Below, one piece after another: positions 1-7,062 of a DNA stretch of 8,072 nucleotides; the stretch's first letter is position 1, and every line of letters begins with the position of its first letter. Origin of the DNA: Phycisphaerae bacterium. Lineage in GTDB: Bacteria; Planctomycetota; Phycisphaerae; Phycisphaerales; SM1A02. The notes under the pieces are model-generated. The model worked only from the letters and a program-made list of their open reading frames with translations, did no database searches and was not told the origin of the DNA. The stretch covers positions 34,366 through 42,437 of the forward strand of contig NYVS01000063.1 of the NCBI GenBank assembly GCA_002684755.1, in the 5' to 3' direction. Position numbers and translations under genes: made by a program.

Positions 1-35
1 CCGTCGATCTTCGTTCGCAACGCGTCTTGATTCAT
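1..35 (-). CDS. 5' end of an unidentified gene running off the left edge
   Basis: Reading leftward from an ATG at 35-33, the frame stays open to the window edge and gives MNQDALRTKID. The start lies 25 bases beyond the agmatinase stop on the same strand, which is the normal spacing for the next gene of an operon. No strong Shine-Dalgarno is seen; the upstream bases are GGATACGATCGAACC. Eleven residues are too few to name a family. Genes next to speB often act in polyamine or arginine metabolism, but that is only context. It could also be a chance open frame. Confidence 0.4.
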   Translation of the reverse strand, partial: MNQDALRTKID

Positions 36-60
36 GGTTCGATCGTATCCGACGACCCGT

Positions 61-966
61 TCAGGTTCCGCGGGCCGCGAGAATCTCCGCGAGCACCCGG
101 TGCACCAGTTTGGCGGCGAGGAAGTCGCAGGCCCAGTGGGCCGGATGCGGCAGCAGCTCGACGACGTCGAAACCGATCACGTTGCGTCGGGCCGCGAGAC
201 GCGCGACGAAGGCGTTCACGGTGCGCCAGTCGAGTCCACCGGGCTCGGGCGTTCCGGTGGCCGGCATGATCCCCGGATCGAAGGCGTCGAGGTCGATCGT
301 CAGGTACACGTCCTCGGGAACGAGATCGATCGCCCGGTCCATCCAGACGTCATCGGCCGCTTCGAGGATCTCATGGGCCGGGAACACCCGGCCGAGGTCC
401 ATGGTGTCGTGTTCGCTTCGGTCGATCGCGCGGATCCCGACCTGGACGATGTCCGCGACCTCGCGGGCCCGGGCCATGACGCAGGCGTGATTGAACGGCG
501 ACCCGTGGTAGGACTCGCGGGTGTCGCCGTGGGCGTCGATCTGCACGACCCCCAGTCGGTCGCCCCCCGATCGAACCGCCGCCGCGGCCGCGCGAATCGC
601 GCCGATCGAGACCGAATGCTCCCCGCCGATCACGATCGGAACGGCCCCCTGCCCGATCACGGTCGCCACCACCTCCTCCACGACGTCGGCGAGATCGGCG
701 GGATCCCCCTCGTGAAGCACCGGCGGTCCGGTGAGGATGCCCGATCGACACGGCTCGCTCGAGGTCTCGAGATCGAAGAGTTCGACCTCCGCGCTGGCGG
801 CGAGGAGCGCCGCCGGCCCACGATCGGCGCCCTTCTGCCAGGTGCTGGTCGCGTCGTAGGGCACCGGAACGATCACCGCCGCGGGCCGGCTCGTCGGAGG
901 ATCGAGTCCGAGGAACGTCGGTTCTCCATCAGCATCCGGTCGAAGTTCGTTGGGTTCGTTCTCCAC
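61..966 (-). CDS. speB: Agmatinase (agmatine ureohydrolase), arginase/agmatinase superfamily
   Basis: It hydrolyses agmatine to putrescine and urea using a binuclear Mn centre, the second step of the arginine decarboxylase route to polyamines; cytosolic. From the GTG at 966 the product is 301 aa, the usual family length. All six metal ligands are visible: H117 in GGEHS (114-118), D144, H146 and D148 in DAHGD, and D225 and D227 in TIDLDAFDP. A second histidine motif (FNHA, about 158-161) and the GTPEPGG loop (238-244) also fit. The frame is open back to 1110, but those 48 extra residues are Pro/Arg-rich, unlike the family, and would overlap the divergent CLC start. The GTG at 966 has GAGGA nine bases upstream. 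Agmatinase is preferred over arginase or guanidinobutyrase because an arginine decarboxylase gene lies nearby; substrate is not proven by sequence. Confidence 0.9.
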   Translation of the reverse strand: MENEPNELRPDADGEPTFLGLDPPTSRPAAVIVPVPYDATSTWQKGADRGPAALLAASAEVELFDLETSSEPCRSGILTGPPVLHEGDPADLADVVEEVVATVIGQGAVPIVIGGEHSVSIGAIRAAAAAVRSGGDRLGVVQIDAHGDTRESYHGSPFNHACVMARAREVADIVQVGIRAIDRSEHDTMDLGRVFPAHEILEAADDVWMDRAIDLVPEDVYLTIDLDAFDPGIMPATGTPEPGGLDWRTVNAFVARLAARRNVIGFDVVELLPHPAHWACDFLAAKLVHRVLAEILAARGT

Positions 967-975
967 CGTGGACGG

Positions 976-980
976 TCCTC
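976..980 (-). promoter_or_regulatory. Shine-Dalgarno that decides the agmatinase start
   Basis: On the minus strand this reads GAGGA, followed by nine bases and then the GTG at 966-964. It supports the 301-aa agmatinase over the 349-aa open frame beginning at 1110. Confidence 0.6.
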
Positions 981-992
981 GTGGCTCGAAGA

Positions 993-1018
993 ATGGTGTT
1001 TCCCGGACGGGACACCAT
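993..1018. repeat. Palindromic element in the speB/clc divergent promoter region
   Basis: Arms atggtgt (993-999) and acaccat (1012-1018) are perfect 7-base complements. The centre ttcccggacggg can add three more pairs (ccc with ggg) after a two-base bulge. It lies within the 131 bases between the divergent starts of agmatinase and the CLC gene, about 27 bases upstream of the agmatinase GTG. That position suits a shared operator or a 5'-UTR hairpin of the speB transcript. No known regulator's site is recognised, and no convincing -35/-10 pair could be placed. Confidence 0.4.
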
Positions 1019-1097
1019 GGTACTTCCGCCGGCCCGGCCGGGATCCTCGCGCGGAACGCCCGGGGCTCGACGCGGCCCGGTCGGGTAGATTCCGTCG

Positions 1098-2516
1098 ATG
1101 GACGCACCACATCCGAGACCGACCGTGAGCCAGGCGACCTGGGCCATCATCGCCACGAGCATCGCGGCGACGCTGGCGGGCCTCGCCGCGCTCTACTTCG
1201 TGTACGCCGATCGGGCGGGCGAGACGATGGTCGCGTGGCTCAGCGGAAGGACCACCTGGCTCGGAGTGACCTTCGAAGGACCGTGGACCGTCATCCTTCC
1301 CGCGGCGGGCGTCGCGGTCACCATGCCGGTGATCGTGTGGACGCAGCGGCGGTTCTTCCCCGGCACCGAGGGGACCGGAATCCCGCAGGCGATCGCCGCC
1401 ATCGAGCTCGGTGACCGACCGGAACGAAGACTCATGCTCTCCTTTCGCATCGCGATCGGAAAGATGCTGCTCCTCACCCTCGCCCTCGTGTCCGGAATCA
1501 CCGTGGGCCGCGAAGGTCCCTCCGTGCACGTCGCCGCGTGCTGCATGCACCTGAGCGCCCGATTCTGCAAGGTCGAACGCTGGCTCATCCAACGCGGACT
1601 CATCCTCGCGGGCTCGGCCGCCGGGATCGCCGCCGCGTTCAACACCCCCGTCGCCGGCGTCGTGTTCTGTTTCGAGGAGGTGGGCCGGACGTTCGACAAG
1701 AAGAGCGTGCCCGCGATCATCAGGACCGTCGCGATCGCCTGTGCGATCGGGGTCGCGGTGCTCGGCGACTATCGTTTCTACGGCTCGAGCAACGCGGACG
1801 CCGCGCTGCCGCTCGCGATCGAGACCGACCTGCGGACCTGGCTGCTCGAGATGCGGCAGTGGTTCGCGATCCCGGTGGCCGGCGTGATCGGCGGATTCCT
1901 CGGAGGCTGGTTCGGACGCGGCGTGGTCGCGGGGAGTCGACGCATCGCGCCGTCGCTGGTCAGCCGCCCCTGGCGCACCGGCATCGCACTCGGTCTCGCC
2001 CTCGCGGTGATCGGCCTTCTCTCGAACGGCTCGAGCTACGGCGGCGGTCACTCGCAGGCGGAGCGGATGCTGGTGACCGCGGCGGAGACCGGCGTCCCGA
2101 TCGCGGGATGGGGCGACCCGCTCGCGAAGGCGGCGGCGAGTTTCGTGAGCCTGATCAGCGCCATCCCCGGAGGCCTCTTCGATCCCAGCCTGGCGGTCGG
2201 CGCCGGCCTCGGCCAGGTGACTCACGGATTCCTCGAGGCCACGATCGCCCCCGGCATCGGGCTGCCCGAACTCATGCTCATCTTCATGGCCGCCTACTTC
2301 GCAGGCGTCGTCCAGAGCCCGATCACCGTGTTCACGATCCTCTTCGAGATGACCGGGGCGTACGGCATGCTCCTGCCGCTGATGTTCGCCGCCATGATCG
2401 GCGCGATCATCGCGGGTCGGATCTGCGAACCATCGATCTACGAGGCGCTGGCGAAATCGTTCCTCGAAGCGAAGGGGATCACCCCGTCCGGGACGAAGCC
2501 CGCCGCGGATCCCTGA
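1098..2516 (+). CDS. CLC-family chloride channel or H+/Cl- antiporter
   Basis: Integral inner-membrane protein of 472 aa that moves chloride, probably in exchange for protons. The CLC signatures appear in order: GTGIP (92-96), GREGP (137-141) with gating glutamate E139, the GSAAGIAAAFNTPVAG segment (172-187) leading to FEE with E194, GGLFDPSLAVGAG (358-370) with F361, an AAYFAGVVQSPIT helix (398-410) then FEMTG (416-420), and Y448 near the C-terminus. Compared with E. coli ClcA, E139 matches external E148, E194 the internal proton glutamate E203, F361 matches F357 and Y448 matches Y445. These favour an exchanger over a passive channel. The usual filter serine (S107 in GSGIP) is threonine here (T93). 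There are no C-terminal CBS domains, as in most short bacterial members. The start has only weak ribosome-binding sequence; a GTG at 1125 is an alternative. It is divergent from speB and convergent with speA. Confidence 0.93.
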   Translation: MDAPHPRPTVSQATWAIIATSIAATLAGLAALYFVYADRAGETMVAWLSGRTTWLGVTFEGPWTVILPAAGVAVTMPVIVWTQRRFFPGTEGTGIPQAIAAIELGDRPERRLMLSFRIAIGKMLLLTLALVSGITVGREGPSVHVAACCMHLSARFCKVERWLIQRGLILAGSAAGIAAAFNTPVAGVVFCFEEVGRTFDKKSVPAIIRTVAIACAIGVAVLGDYRFYGSSNADAALPLAIETDLRTWLLEMRQWFAIPVAGVIGGFLGGWFGRGVVAGSRRIAPSLVSRPWRTGIALGLALAVIGLLSNGSSYGGGHSQAERMLVTAAETGVPIAGWGDPLAKAAASFVSLISAIPGGLFDPSLAVGAGLGQVTHGFLEATIAPGIGLPELMLIFMAAYFAGVVQSPITVFTILFEMTGAYGMLLPLMFAAMIGAIIAGRICEPSIYEALAKSFLEAKGITPSGTKPAADP

Positions 2517-2529
2517 TCACCGCCCCGGC

Positions 2530-4509
2530 TCACTCCGAGGATTCCTCGAGGTAGGTGTACCCATCGAGGCCCGCCTCGAAGGCGCCGACCATCTCCCGGC
2601 TCTCCCGCGTGGTCATCGAGCCTCGATGCACCGAACGTTCGCATTCCATGCGAATCGACCTGGTCAGCGCGGTCGCGTCGTACTGCATGTAACCCAGCAC
2701 CTCGCGGACGGTGTCCCCCTCCACGATCTCCTCGATCCACCATCTGCCCGAGTCGTCGACCCGGACGTGGGCGACGTGGGTGTCGCCGAAGAGGTTGTGG
2801 AGATCACCGAGCGTCTCCTGGTAGGCGCCGACCAGGAACGCGCCGAGGAGATATCGCGTTCCTTCCTGCAGCTCGTGCAACGGAAGCCATCGCTTCACGT
2901 CCTCGCGATCGATGAAGCGATCGACCTTGCCGTCGGAATCGCAGGTGAGATCGGCGAGCGTGCCTCGTCGCGTCGGCGTCTCGTCGAGGCGGTGGATCGG
3001 CATGATCGGGAACACCTGCTCGATCGCCCAGCAGTCCGGAAGCGACTGGAACACCGAGAGGTTGCAGAAGTAGACGTCGGTGAGCAGGTCGTCGAGTTCG
3101 GCGAGTTCCTCGGGAACGGGATCCAGCGAGCTCGTGAGTTCGCGGGCCCGGAGCGCGAGGGTCCAGAAGATCCGTTCGACCTCGGCCCGATGCTCGAGCG
3201 ACATGTACCCGAGGGTGAACAGCGTGAGGGCCTCGGCCCGGGCGCTCTCCGCGTCGTGCCAGCACTCCAGCAGGTTCTCCGCGTCGATCCGCCGCCACGC
3301 GTCGAAGAGATCGACGAGCGGGCGGGCGGGTTCCTCGCCGTCCCGCCCTCGAAGCCCCTCGAGGTCCTCGGGGATTCGATGCGGTTCGAAGCGATTCGCA
3401 CCAAGCACGTCGAAGATCAGGACGCTCTGCTGCGCGACCATCGCCCGACCGCTCTCGGTCACGATGGTCGGATGCGGCACGTCCCGGTCGTCGCAGATCG
3501 ACTGGATCCGGTGGACCACCGTCGAGGCGTACTCCTCCAGCGAGTAGTTCCGGCTGAACGCGGAGTTGGACTGGCTGCCGTCGTAGTCGACGCCGAGTCC
3601 GCCCCCGACGTCGATGAATTCCACGGCGGCGCCGAGTCGGTGGAGCTCGGTGTGGATCCGGGTCAGTTCGCCCACCCCCGCCGCGACCTGCCGGATGTCG
3701 TGCATCTGGCTTCCCATGTGGCAGTGGAGCAGCTGCAGACAGTCGAGCATGTCGTGATCCCGGAGAAGATCGACCGCCCGCAGCACCTCGGCGAGGGTCA
3801 GGCCGAACTTGGCCTTGACGCCGCTCGAACTCGCCCATCGACCCGCCCCCTCGACGTTGAGATTCACGCGGATGCCGATGCGGGGACGCACGTCGAGCCG
3901 CGTTGCGTGTCGAAGCACGAGTTCCAGTTCACCGAGGTTCTCGATCACCGGGACGATCGTCCGCCCGAGCTTCGCCGCGAGCATCGCGAACTCGACGTAG
4001 CGATCCTCCTTGAAGCCGTTGCAGACCACCAGCCGATCCGGCTGCTCGACGGTCATCGCGAGCACCGCGAGGAGTTCGGGCTTCGAGCCCACCTCGAATC
4101 CGAATCCCATCTCGCCGCTGATCCGACCGACGTCCTCCACCACGCTTCGCTGCTGGTTCACCTTGACCGGGTACACGCCGCGATACGCCCCGCCGTAGCC
4201 GTGCTGTTCGATCGCGCCGTCGAAGGCGCGACGCAGGTCCCCGAGGACCGTCTCGAGCACGTCACCGAAGTGAAGCAGCACCGGGGTGGAGAACCCCCGC
4301 TCTCGAACGCCGTCGACGATCTCGAGCAGATCGACCTCGCGCCCGGATCGGCGGTCCGGTCGCACCGCCACGGTTCCGTTCGAATTGATCGAGAAGAACC
4401 CGTCCGCCCACGAGTCGACGGCGAACCGCGCCGCGTTCTCCGCCACCGTCGCGGGAATCGCGGCGGCGGCGGTCGGCTCCGAAGTGTTGATCGACGACGA
4501 CTTGGACAC
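2530..4509 (-). CDS. speA: Biosynthetic arginine decarboxylase, PLP-dependent, SpeA type
   Basis: It decarboxylates arginine to agmatine, consuming a proton, as the first step of the route completed by agmatinase. It is 659 aa, essentially the length of E. coli SpeA, and similar to it from end to end, finishing in EAGLDGYTYLE. It has the fold-III (alanine racemase-like) decarboxylase layout: PLP lysine K116 in VYPVKVNQ, CNGFKEDRY (163-171), LLHCHMGSQ (260-268), the phosphate-binding glycine loop DVGGGLGVDYDG (300-311), ESGRA (352-356), the late cysteine motif LTCDSDG (521-527, C523), and VGAYQETLGDLHNLFGDT (560-577). SpeA enzymes carry an extra helical domain before the final barrel, consistent with the length. 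The start is GTG with GGAG seven bases upstream. The Hsp70 gene ends 57 bases upstream on the same strand, so they may be cotranscribed. The 3' end is 13 bases from the convergent CLC stop, with no terminator seen. Confidence 0.96.
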   Translation of the reverse strand: MSKSSSINTSEPTAAAAIPATVAENAARFAVDSWADGFFSINSNGTVAVRPDRRSGREVDLLEIVDGVRERGFSTPVLLHFGDVLETVLGDLRRAFDGAIEQHGYGGAYRGVYPVKVNQQRSVVEDVGRISGEMGFGFEVGSKPELLAVLAMTVEQPDRLVVCNGFKEDRYVEFAMLAAKLGRTIVPVIENLGELELVLRHATRLDVRPRIGIRVNLNVEGAGRWASSSGVKAKFGLTLAEVLRAVDLLRDHDMLDCLQLLHCHMGSQMHDIRQVAAGVGELTRIHTELHRLGAAVEFIDVGGGLGVDYDGSQSNSAFSRNYSLEEYASTVVHRIQSICDDRDVPHPTIVTESGRAMVAQQSVLIFDVLGANRFEPHRIPEDLEGLRGRDGEEPARPLVDLFDAWRRIDAENLLECWHDAESARAEALTLFTLGYMSLEHRAEVERIFWTLALRARELTSSLDPVPEELAELDDLLTDVYFCNLSVFQSLPDCWAIEQVFPIMPIHRLDETPTRRGTLADLTCDSDGKVDRFIDREDVKRWLPLHELQEGTRYLLGAFLVGAYQETLGDLHNLFGDTHVAHVRVDDSGRWWIEEIVEGDTVREVLGYMQYDATALTRSIRMECERSVHRGSMTTRESREMVGAFEAGLDGYTYLEESSE

Positions 4510-4516
4510 CTTCGTT

Positions 4517-4538
4517 CTCCAGTGCCTCGGATCGAGGC
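4517..4538 (-). promoter_or_regulatory. speA Shine-Dalgarno preceded by a small hairpin
   Basis: On the minus strand GGAG (4520-4517) sits seven bases before the GTG start of speA. Just upstream, 4538-4524 can fold as a 6-bp stem (gcctcg with cgaggc) around a three-base loop. It has no U-run, so it is a poor terminator for the preceding Hsp70 gene. It could tune access to the speA ribosome-binding site, or it may be chance in GC-rich DNA. Confidence 0.4.
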
Positions 4539-4566
4539 GGCGAAGTCTACCGCCCGGGACGACCGT

Positions 4567-6531
4567 TCAGCCGTCCGGGGACCCCTCGTCCCGGAGACTG
4601 CGGGAGATGGAGGCCTCGTGGACGGGCATGCTCGTCCGGTCGAGGTGGTCCTTCGCCGCGTGGAACGCATCGGCATCCACGGATCGGGGATCCGCCCGGG
4701 CCTGCGTGATCAGGTCCCGGACCGCGACCAGGCCGGACTCGACCGACGCCACCACGTCGGGCTCGACCTCCTCGCGCACGCGATCGAGGGCCTCGGTGAT
4801 CCACTTCACGTCGAGGGCCGCGTTCACCGCGAGGTCGACGATCCGGTGGACCCGCATGTCGTCGCGGGCGTGCGTCACGGAGTCGGCTTCGATCCGGTCC
4901 ACCTCCTCGCGGGTGAGACCGTTGCTGGGGACGACCTGCACCCGGGCTCGCCGACCGCTTCGCCGCTCGACCGCGTCGACGCCGAGCACGCCGTTGGCGT
5001 CGACGTTGAATGCGACCTCGATCTGTGGAATGCCGGCGGGCATCGGCGGCAGTCCACGAAGTTCGAATCGGGCGAGGCTCCGGCAGTCCGCGACCATCTC
5101 CCGCTCGCCCTGCAGGACGTGCAGGCCGACGTTCAGCTGCCCGTCCACGCTCGTGGAGAACATCTCGACCGACCGGGTCGGGACCATGGTGTTCCGCGAC
5201 ACCAGTTTCGCGACCGCGCCACCCGCGGTCTCGAGTCCGAGACTCAGCGGAATCACGTCGAGCAGCAGCGCATCGCGCCGGGTGCCGGCGAGGATCGAAC
5301 CCTGCACCGCGGCGCCGAGCGCGATCACGCGATCCGGATCGAGGGCCACGTAGGCGGGCCGGTCGAACCAGACCTCGACGGCTTCCCGGATCATCGGCAT
5401 CCGCGTGGATCCGCCGACCAGCACCACCCGGTCGATCGATGCCCGCTCGAGCCCCGCGTCCTTGAGGGCCCGCCCGCAGGCCTCCAGCGTGCGATCGACC
5501 AGCGGCTTCGCCGCCGCCTCGAAGTCGGCCCGCTCGATCGTCCGATCGAGATCGGGCACCACGCCGCCGCCGTCGAGCCGGATCCGCGTCGCCGCCGCGT
5601 CGCTCAATGCGACCTTGGCTCGCGCGCCGACCGCTCGGAGCACCGCGAGCCGGCGGGCCCGACGGTCGGGGTCGGACTCGGCCATCGCTTCCTCGTGAAG
5701 ATCCCCGAGCAGGACGCGATCGAAGTCGTCGCCGCCGAGATGGGTGTCGCCCGCGGTGGCGAGGACCCGGAAGATCGCTTCTCCCTCGGGCGAGGACGGG
5801 TCCGCGGGCATGACCTCGAGCACCGTGACGTCGAAGGTTCCGCCGCCGAGGTCGTAGACGACGATCGTCTCGGCATCGCCACGTCCACCGATTCCGTAGG
5901 CGAGCGCCGCGGCGGTCGGTTCGTTCAGGATTCGCACCACGTCGATGCCGGCGATCCGTCCGGCATCACGGGTCGCCTGTCGCTGGGCGTCGTCGAAGTA
6001 CGCGGGGACCGTGACCACCGCCCGGCGTACCGGAACGCCGAGGGCTTCGGACGCGAGATCACGCAGATGGGCCAGCAGATCCGCGGAGATCTCCTCGGGG
6101 CTTCGGACGCGCCCGTCGATCTCCACACCCGCGAGCCCGCGGGCGTTCGCGACCACCCGGTACGGCGACGCCTCCGCATCGGCACGGCGGTCATCGAATC
6201 GACGGCCCATGTACCGCTTGACGCTGAAGACCGTTCGCGTCGCATGATCCTCGAGCCCGGCCGCGGCCTCCCGGCCGACCGCTTCCACGACGTCGCCCCG
6301 GTACCGAAGCACCGAGGGCACGAGACCGGCCTCGGACCGAGTCGGGCCCGCGGCCGATCCCCGATAGATACCAGTATCGAGCTCGAGAATCCTCGGGCCG
6401 GCCGCGTCGGCGAAGGCGACGAGTGAATTGGTGGTGCCGAGATCGATCCCGACGATCGGATCGTCCGGAACGCTGGCCTGGTCGGCCTCGGGCGAGACCG
6501 TTGATTTCGAGGATGGGGATTCGCCGGACAT
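4567..6531 (-). CDS. hscA: Hsp70-family chaperone, HscA-like
   Basis: ATP-driven Hsp70 chaperone; 654 aa from the ATG at 6531. ATPase domain landmarks: DLGTTNS (30-36), SVKRYMG (103-109), [10 protein letters not shown] (176-185), NEPTAA (203-208), DLGGGTFD (227-234), GGDDFD (266-271) and VGGSTRMP (372-379). The substrate-binding domain begins at [10 protein letters not shown] (425-434), followed by LQGERE and then DCRSLARF with a [10 protein letters not shown] segment. Those last elements resemble HscA, which helps ISC iron-sulfur cluster transfer, more than DnaK. The lid ends in a short tail without the DnaK-type EEV ending. About 16 extra residues (near 53-68, containing GIYRGSAAG) sit where HscA and DnaK have a short loop. 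No hscB, iscU or dnaJ gene is visible, so the client is unknown. A GTG at 6576 would add 15 residues; neither start has a clear Shine-Dalgarno. It lies directly upstream of speA. Hsp70 is certain; the HscA subtype is probable. Confidence 0.9.
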   Translation of the reverse strand: MSGESPSSKSTVSPEADQASVPDDPIVGIDLGTTNSLVAFADAAGPRILELDTGIYRGSAAGPTRSEAGLVPSVLRYRGDVVEAVGREAAAGLEDHATRTVFSVKRYMGRRFDDRRADAEASPYRVVANARGLAGVEIDGRVRSPEEISADLLAHLRDLASEALGVPVRRAVVTVPAYFDDAQRQATRDAGRIAGIDVVRILNEPTAAALAYGIGGRGDAETIVVYDLGGGTFDVTVLEVMPADPSSPEGEAIFRVLATAGDTHLGGDDFDRVLLGDLHEEAMAESDPDRRARRLAVLRAVGARAKVALSDAAATRIRLDGGGVVPDLDRTIERADFEAAAKPLVDRTLEACGRALKDAGLERASIDRVVLVGGSTRMPMIREAVEVWFDRPAYVALDPDRVIALGAAVQGSILAGTRRDALLLDVIPLSLGLETAGGAVAKLVSRNTMVPTRSVEMFSTSVDGQLNVGLHVLQGEREMVADCRSLARFELRGLPPMPAGIPQIEVAFNVDANGVLGVDAVERRSGRRARVQVVPSNGLTREEVDRIEADSVTHARDDMRVHRIVDLAVNAALDVKWITEALDRVREEVEPDVVASVESGLVAVRDLITQARADPRSVDADAFHAAKDHLDRTSMPVHEASISRSLRDEGSPDG

Positions 6532-6623
6532 TCCGGGCAGTGTACGAATCCGGCGGAGGCCGGGCTCGTCTTTCACCCCCGACGGACTCCGGTTTTCGGT
6601 CGATCTCGAACCAGAACGAGCAC

Positions 6624-6658
6624 GCCGGCGGTTCAGCCGGTCTCGATCCGCCGCCGGC
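6624..6658. repeat. 8-bp inverted repeat upstream of the Hsp70 gene
   Basis: gccggcgg (6624-6631) is complementary to ccgccggc (6651-6658), with a 19-base loop. It lies in the 258 bases between the Hsp70 start and the upstream 90-codon ORF. On the minus strand the stem is followed by moderately T-containing sequence (ctcgttctggtt) but no proper T-run, so a terminator is possible but weak. Such GC-only stems can arise by chance. Confidence 0.3.
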
Positions 6659-6706
6659 TCCCGCCCGAGGCGATGCGACTCGAACGGACTCCACCGGGAA
6701 TTCGCG

Positions 6707-6774
6707 AGGCTGCGATCCGGCCCACCCGGTCCGACCCGATCTTCATCAGGTCGCGGGAGGCTGGATCGCAGCCT
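6707..6774. repeat. Long two-tier inverted repeat (structured RNA or terminator candidate)
   Basis: Arms 6707-6722 and 6759-6774 pair at 15 of 16 positions, the exception being a G-T wobble in the plus-strand reading; the outer 12 bases (aggctgcgatcc with ggatcgcagcct) are perfect. Inside the 36-base loop a second stem forms, cgacc (6732-6736) with ggtcg (6749-6753), continued after one mismatch by gat/atc around a 4-base loop. On the minus strand it begins 15 bases after the stop of the 90-codon ORF, the usual place for a terminator or 3'-stabilising hairpin of the sigma transcript, but no T-run follows. It could also be a small palindromic repeat family member. Confidence 0.6.
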
Positions 6775-6789
6775 GGCGGTTGCGTTCGT

Positions 6790-7062
6790 TCAGTCGCCGT
6801 CGATCAGCGATTGGACGTTCGCATCGATCGCATCGATCGCATCGATCTCATCCAACGCGCCCGAATCGACGACGCCCGTGAGCATGGTCGGTCCGGCCAG
6901 CCGGTTCGCGAGCGTTGCGAGTCGATTCCGGATTCGCGTCCGGCTCGCCTCGATTTCTGCGATGAGACTCGGGTCGGGTGGACATTCTGGGGTTGTTTCC
7001 CCGATTCGATCGACAGCAGGGATCGAGGTCGGGACTGCAGAGTTGCTGGAGTTTCTTGACAC
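6790..7062 (-). CDS. Small acidic protein overlapping the sigma-factor 3' end (unknown function)
   Basis: A 90-aa frame opens at a GTG at 7062 with GGAAG about seven bases upstream. It lies +1 to the sigma frame and overlaps the sigma gene by 215 bases. Residues 1-32 are Ser/Pro-rich. A likely helix follows (about 33-58, with IAEIEASRTRIRNRLATLA), then an acidic end containing EIDAIDAIDA, generated by a 9-bp DNA repeat. In the shared stretch this frame has mostly G or C at third positions, whereas the sigma frame gives an Arg-rich tail with many A/T third positions. That suggests this is the coding frame there. It may be a translationally coupled partner of the sigma factor, or the sigma factor's original C-terminus detached by a one-base shift. 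No family is recognised. Confidence 0.5.
   Translation of the reverse strand: MSRNSSNSAVPTSIPAVDRIGETTPECPPDPSLIAEIEASRTRIRNRLATLANRLAGPTMLTGVVDSGALDEIDAIDAIDANVQSLIDGD
6821..6847. repeat. Three tandem copies of a 9-bp unit
   Basis: gcatcgatc is repeated three times without mismatch. In the 90-aa frame on the minus strand each copy encodes Asp-Ala-Ile, so length changes would keep that frame. The sigma frame stops directly beside it (6850-6848). The array is short and could vary by slippage. Confidence 0.75.

Noticed and set aside
34..1128. A 364-codon plus-strand frame opposite agmatinase
   Set aside because: It is a shadow of the agmatinase gene, whose six metal ligands are all present on the minus strand.
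873..2225. A 450-codon minus-strand frame opposite the CLC gene
   Set aside because: The translation is highly charged (Arg, Asp, Glu, His) and lacks family motifs, while the plus strand encodes an unmistakable CLC protein.
2514..2532. A bidirectional terminator between the CLC gene and speA
   Set aside because: Only 13 bases separate the convergent stops, and no stem with a T-run is visible on either strand.
2626..6426. A 1266-codon plus-strand open frame opposite speA and the Hsp70 gene
   Set aside because: It is antisense to two well-recognised genes and spans the gap between them. The translation is His/Asp/Arg/Val-rich without motifs, as expected for the complement of GC-rich codons. 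Length alone is not evidence in such DNA.
6595..6615. A tRNA T-loop-like sequence (ggttcgagatc, minus strand)
   Set aside because: The flanking bases do not form the 5-bp T-stem, and no acceptor, D or anticodon arms were found around it.
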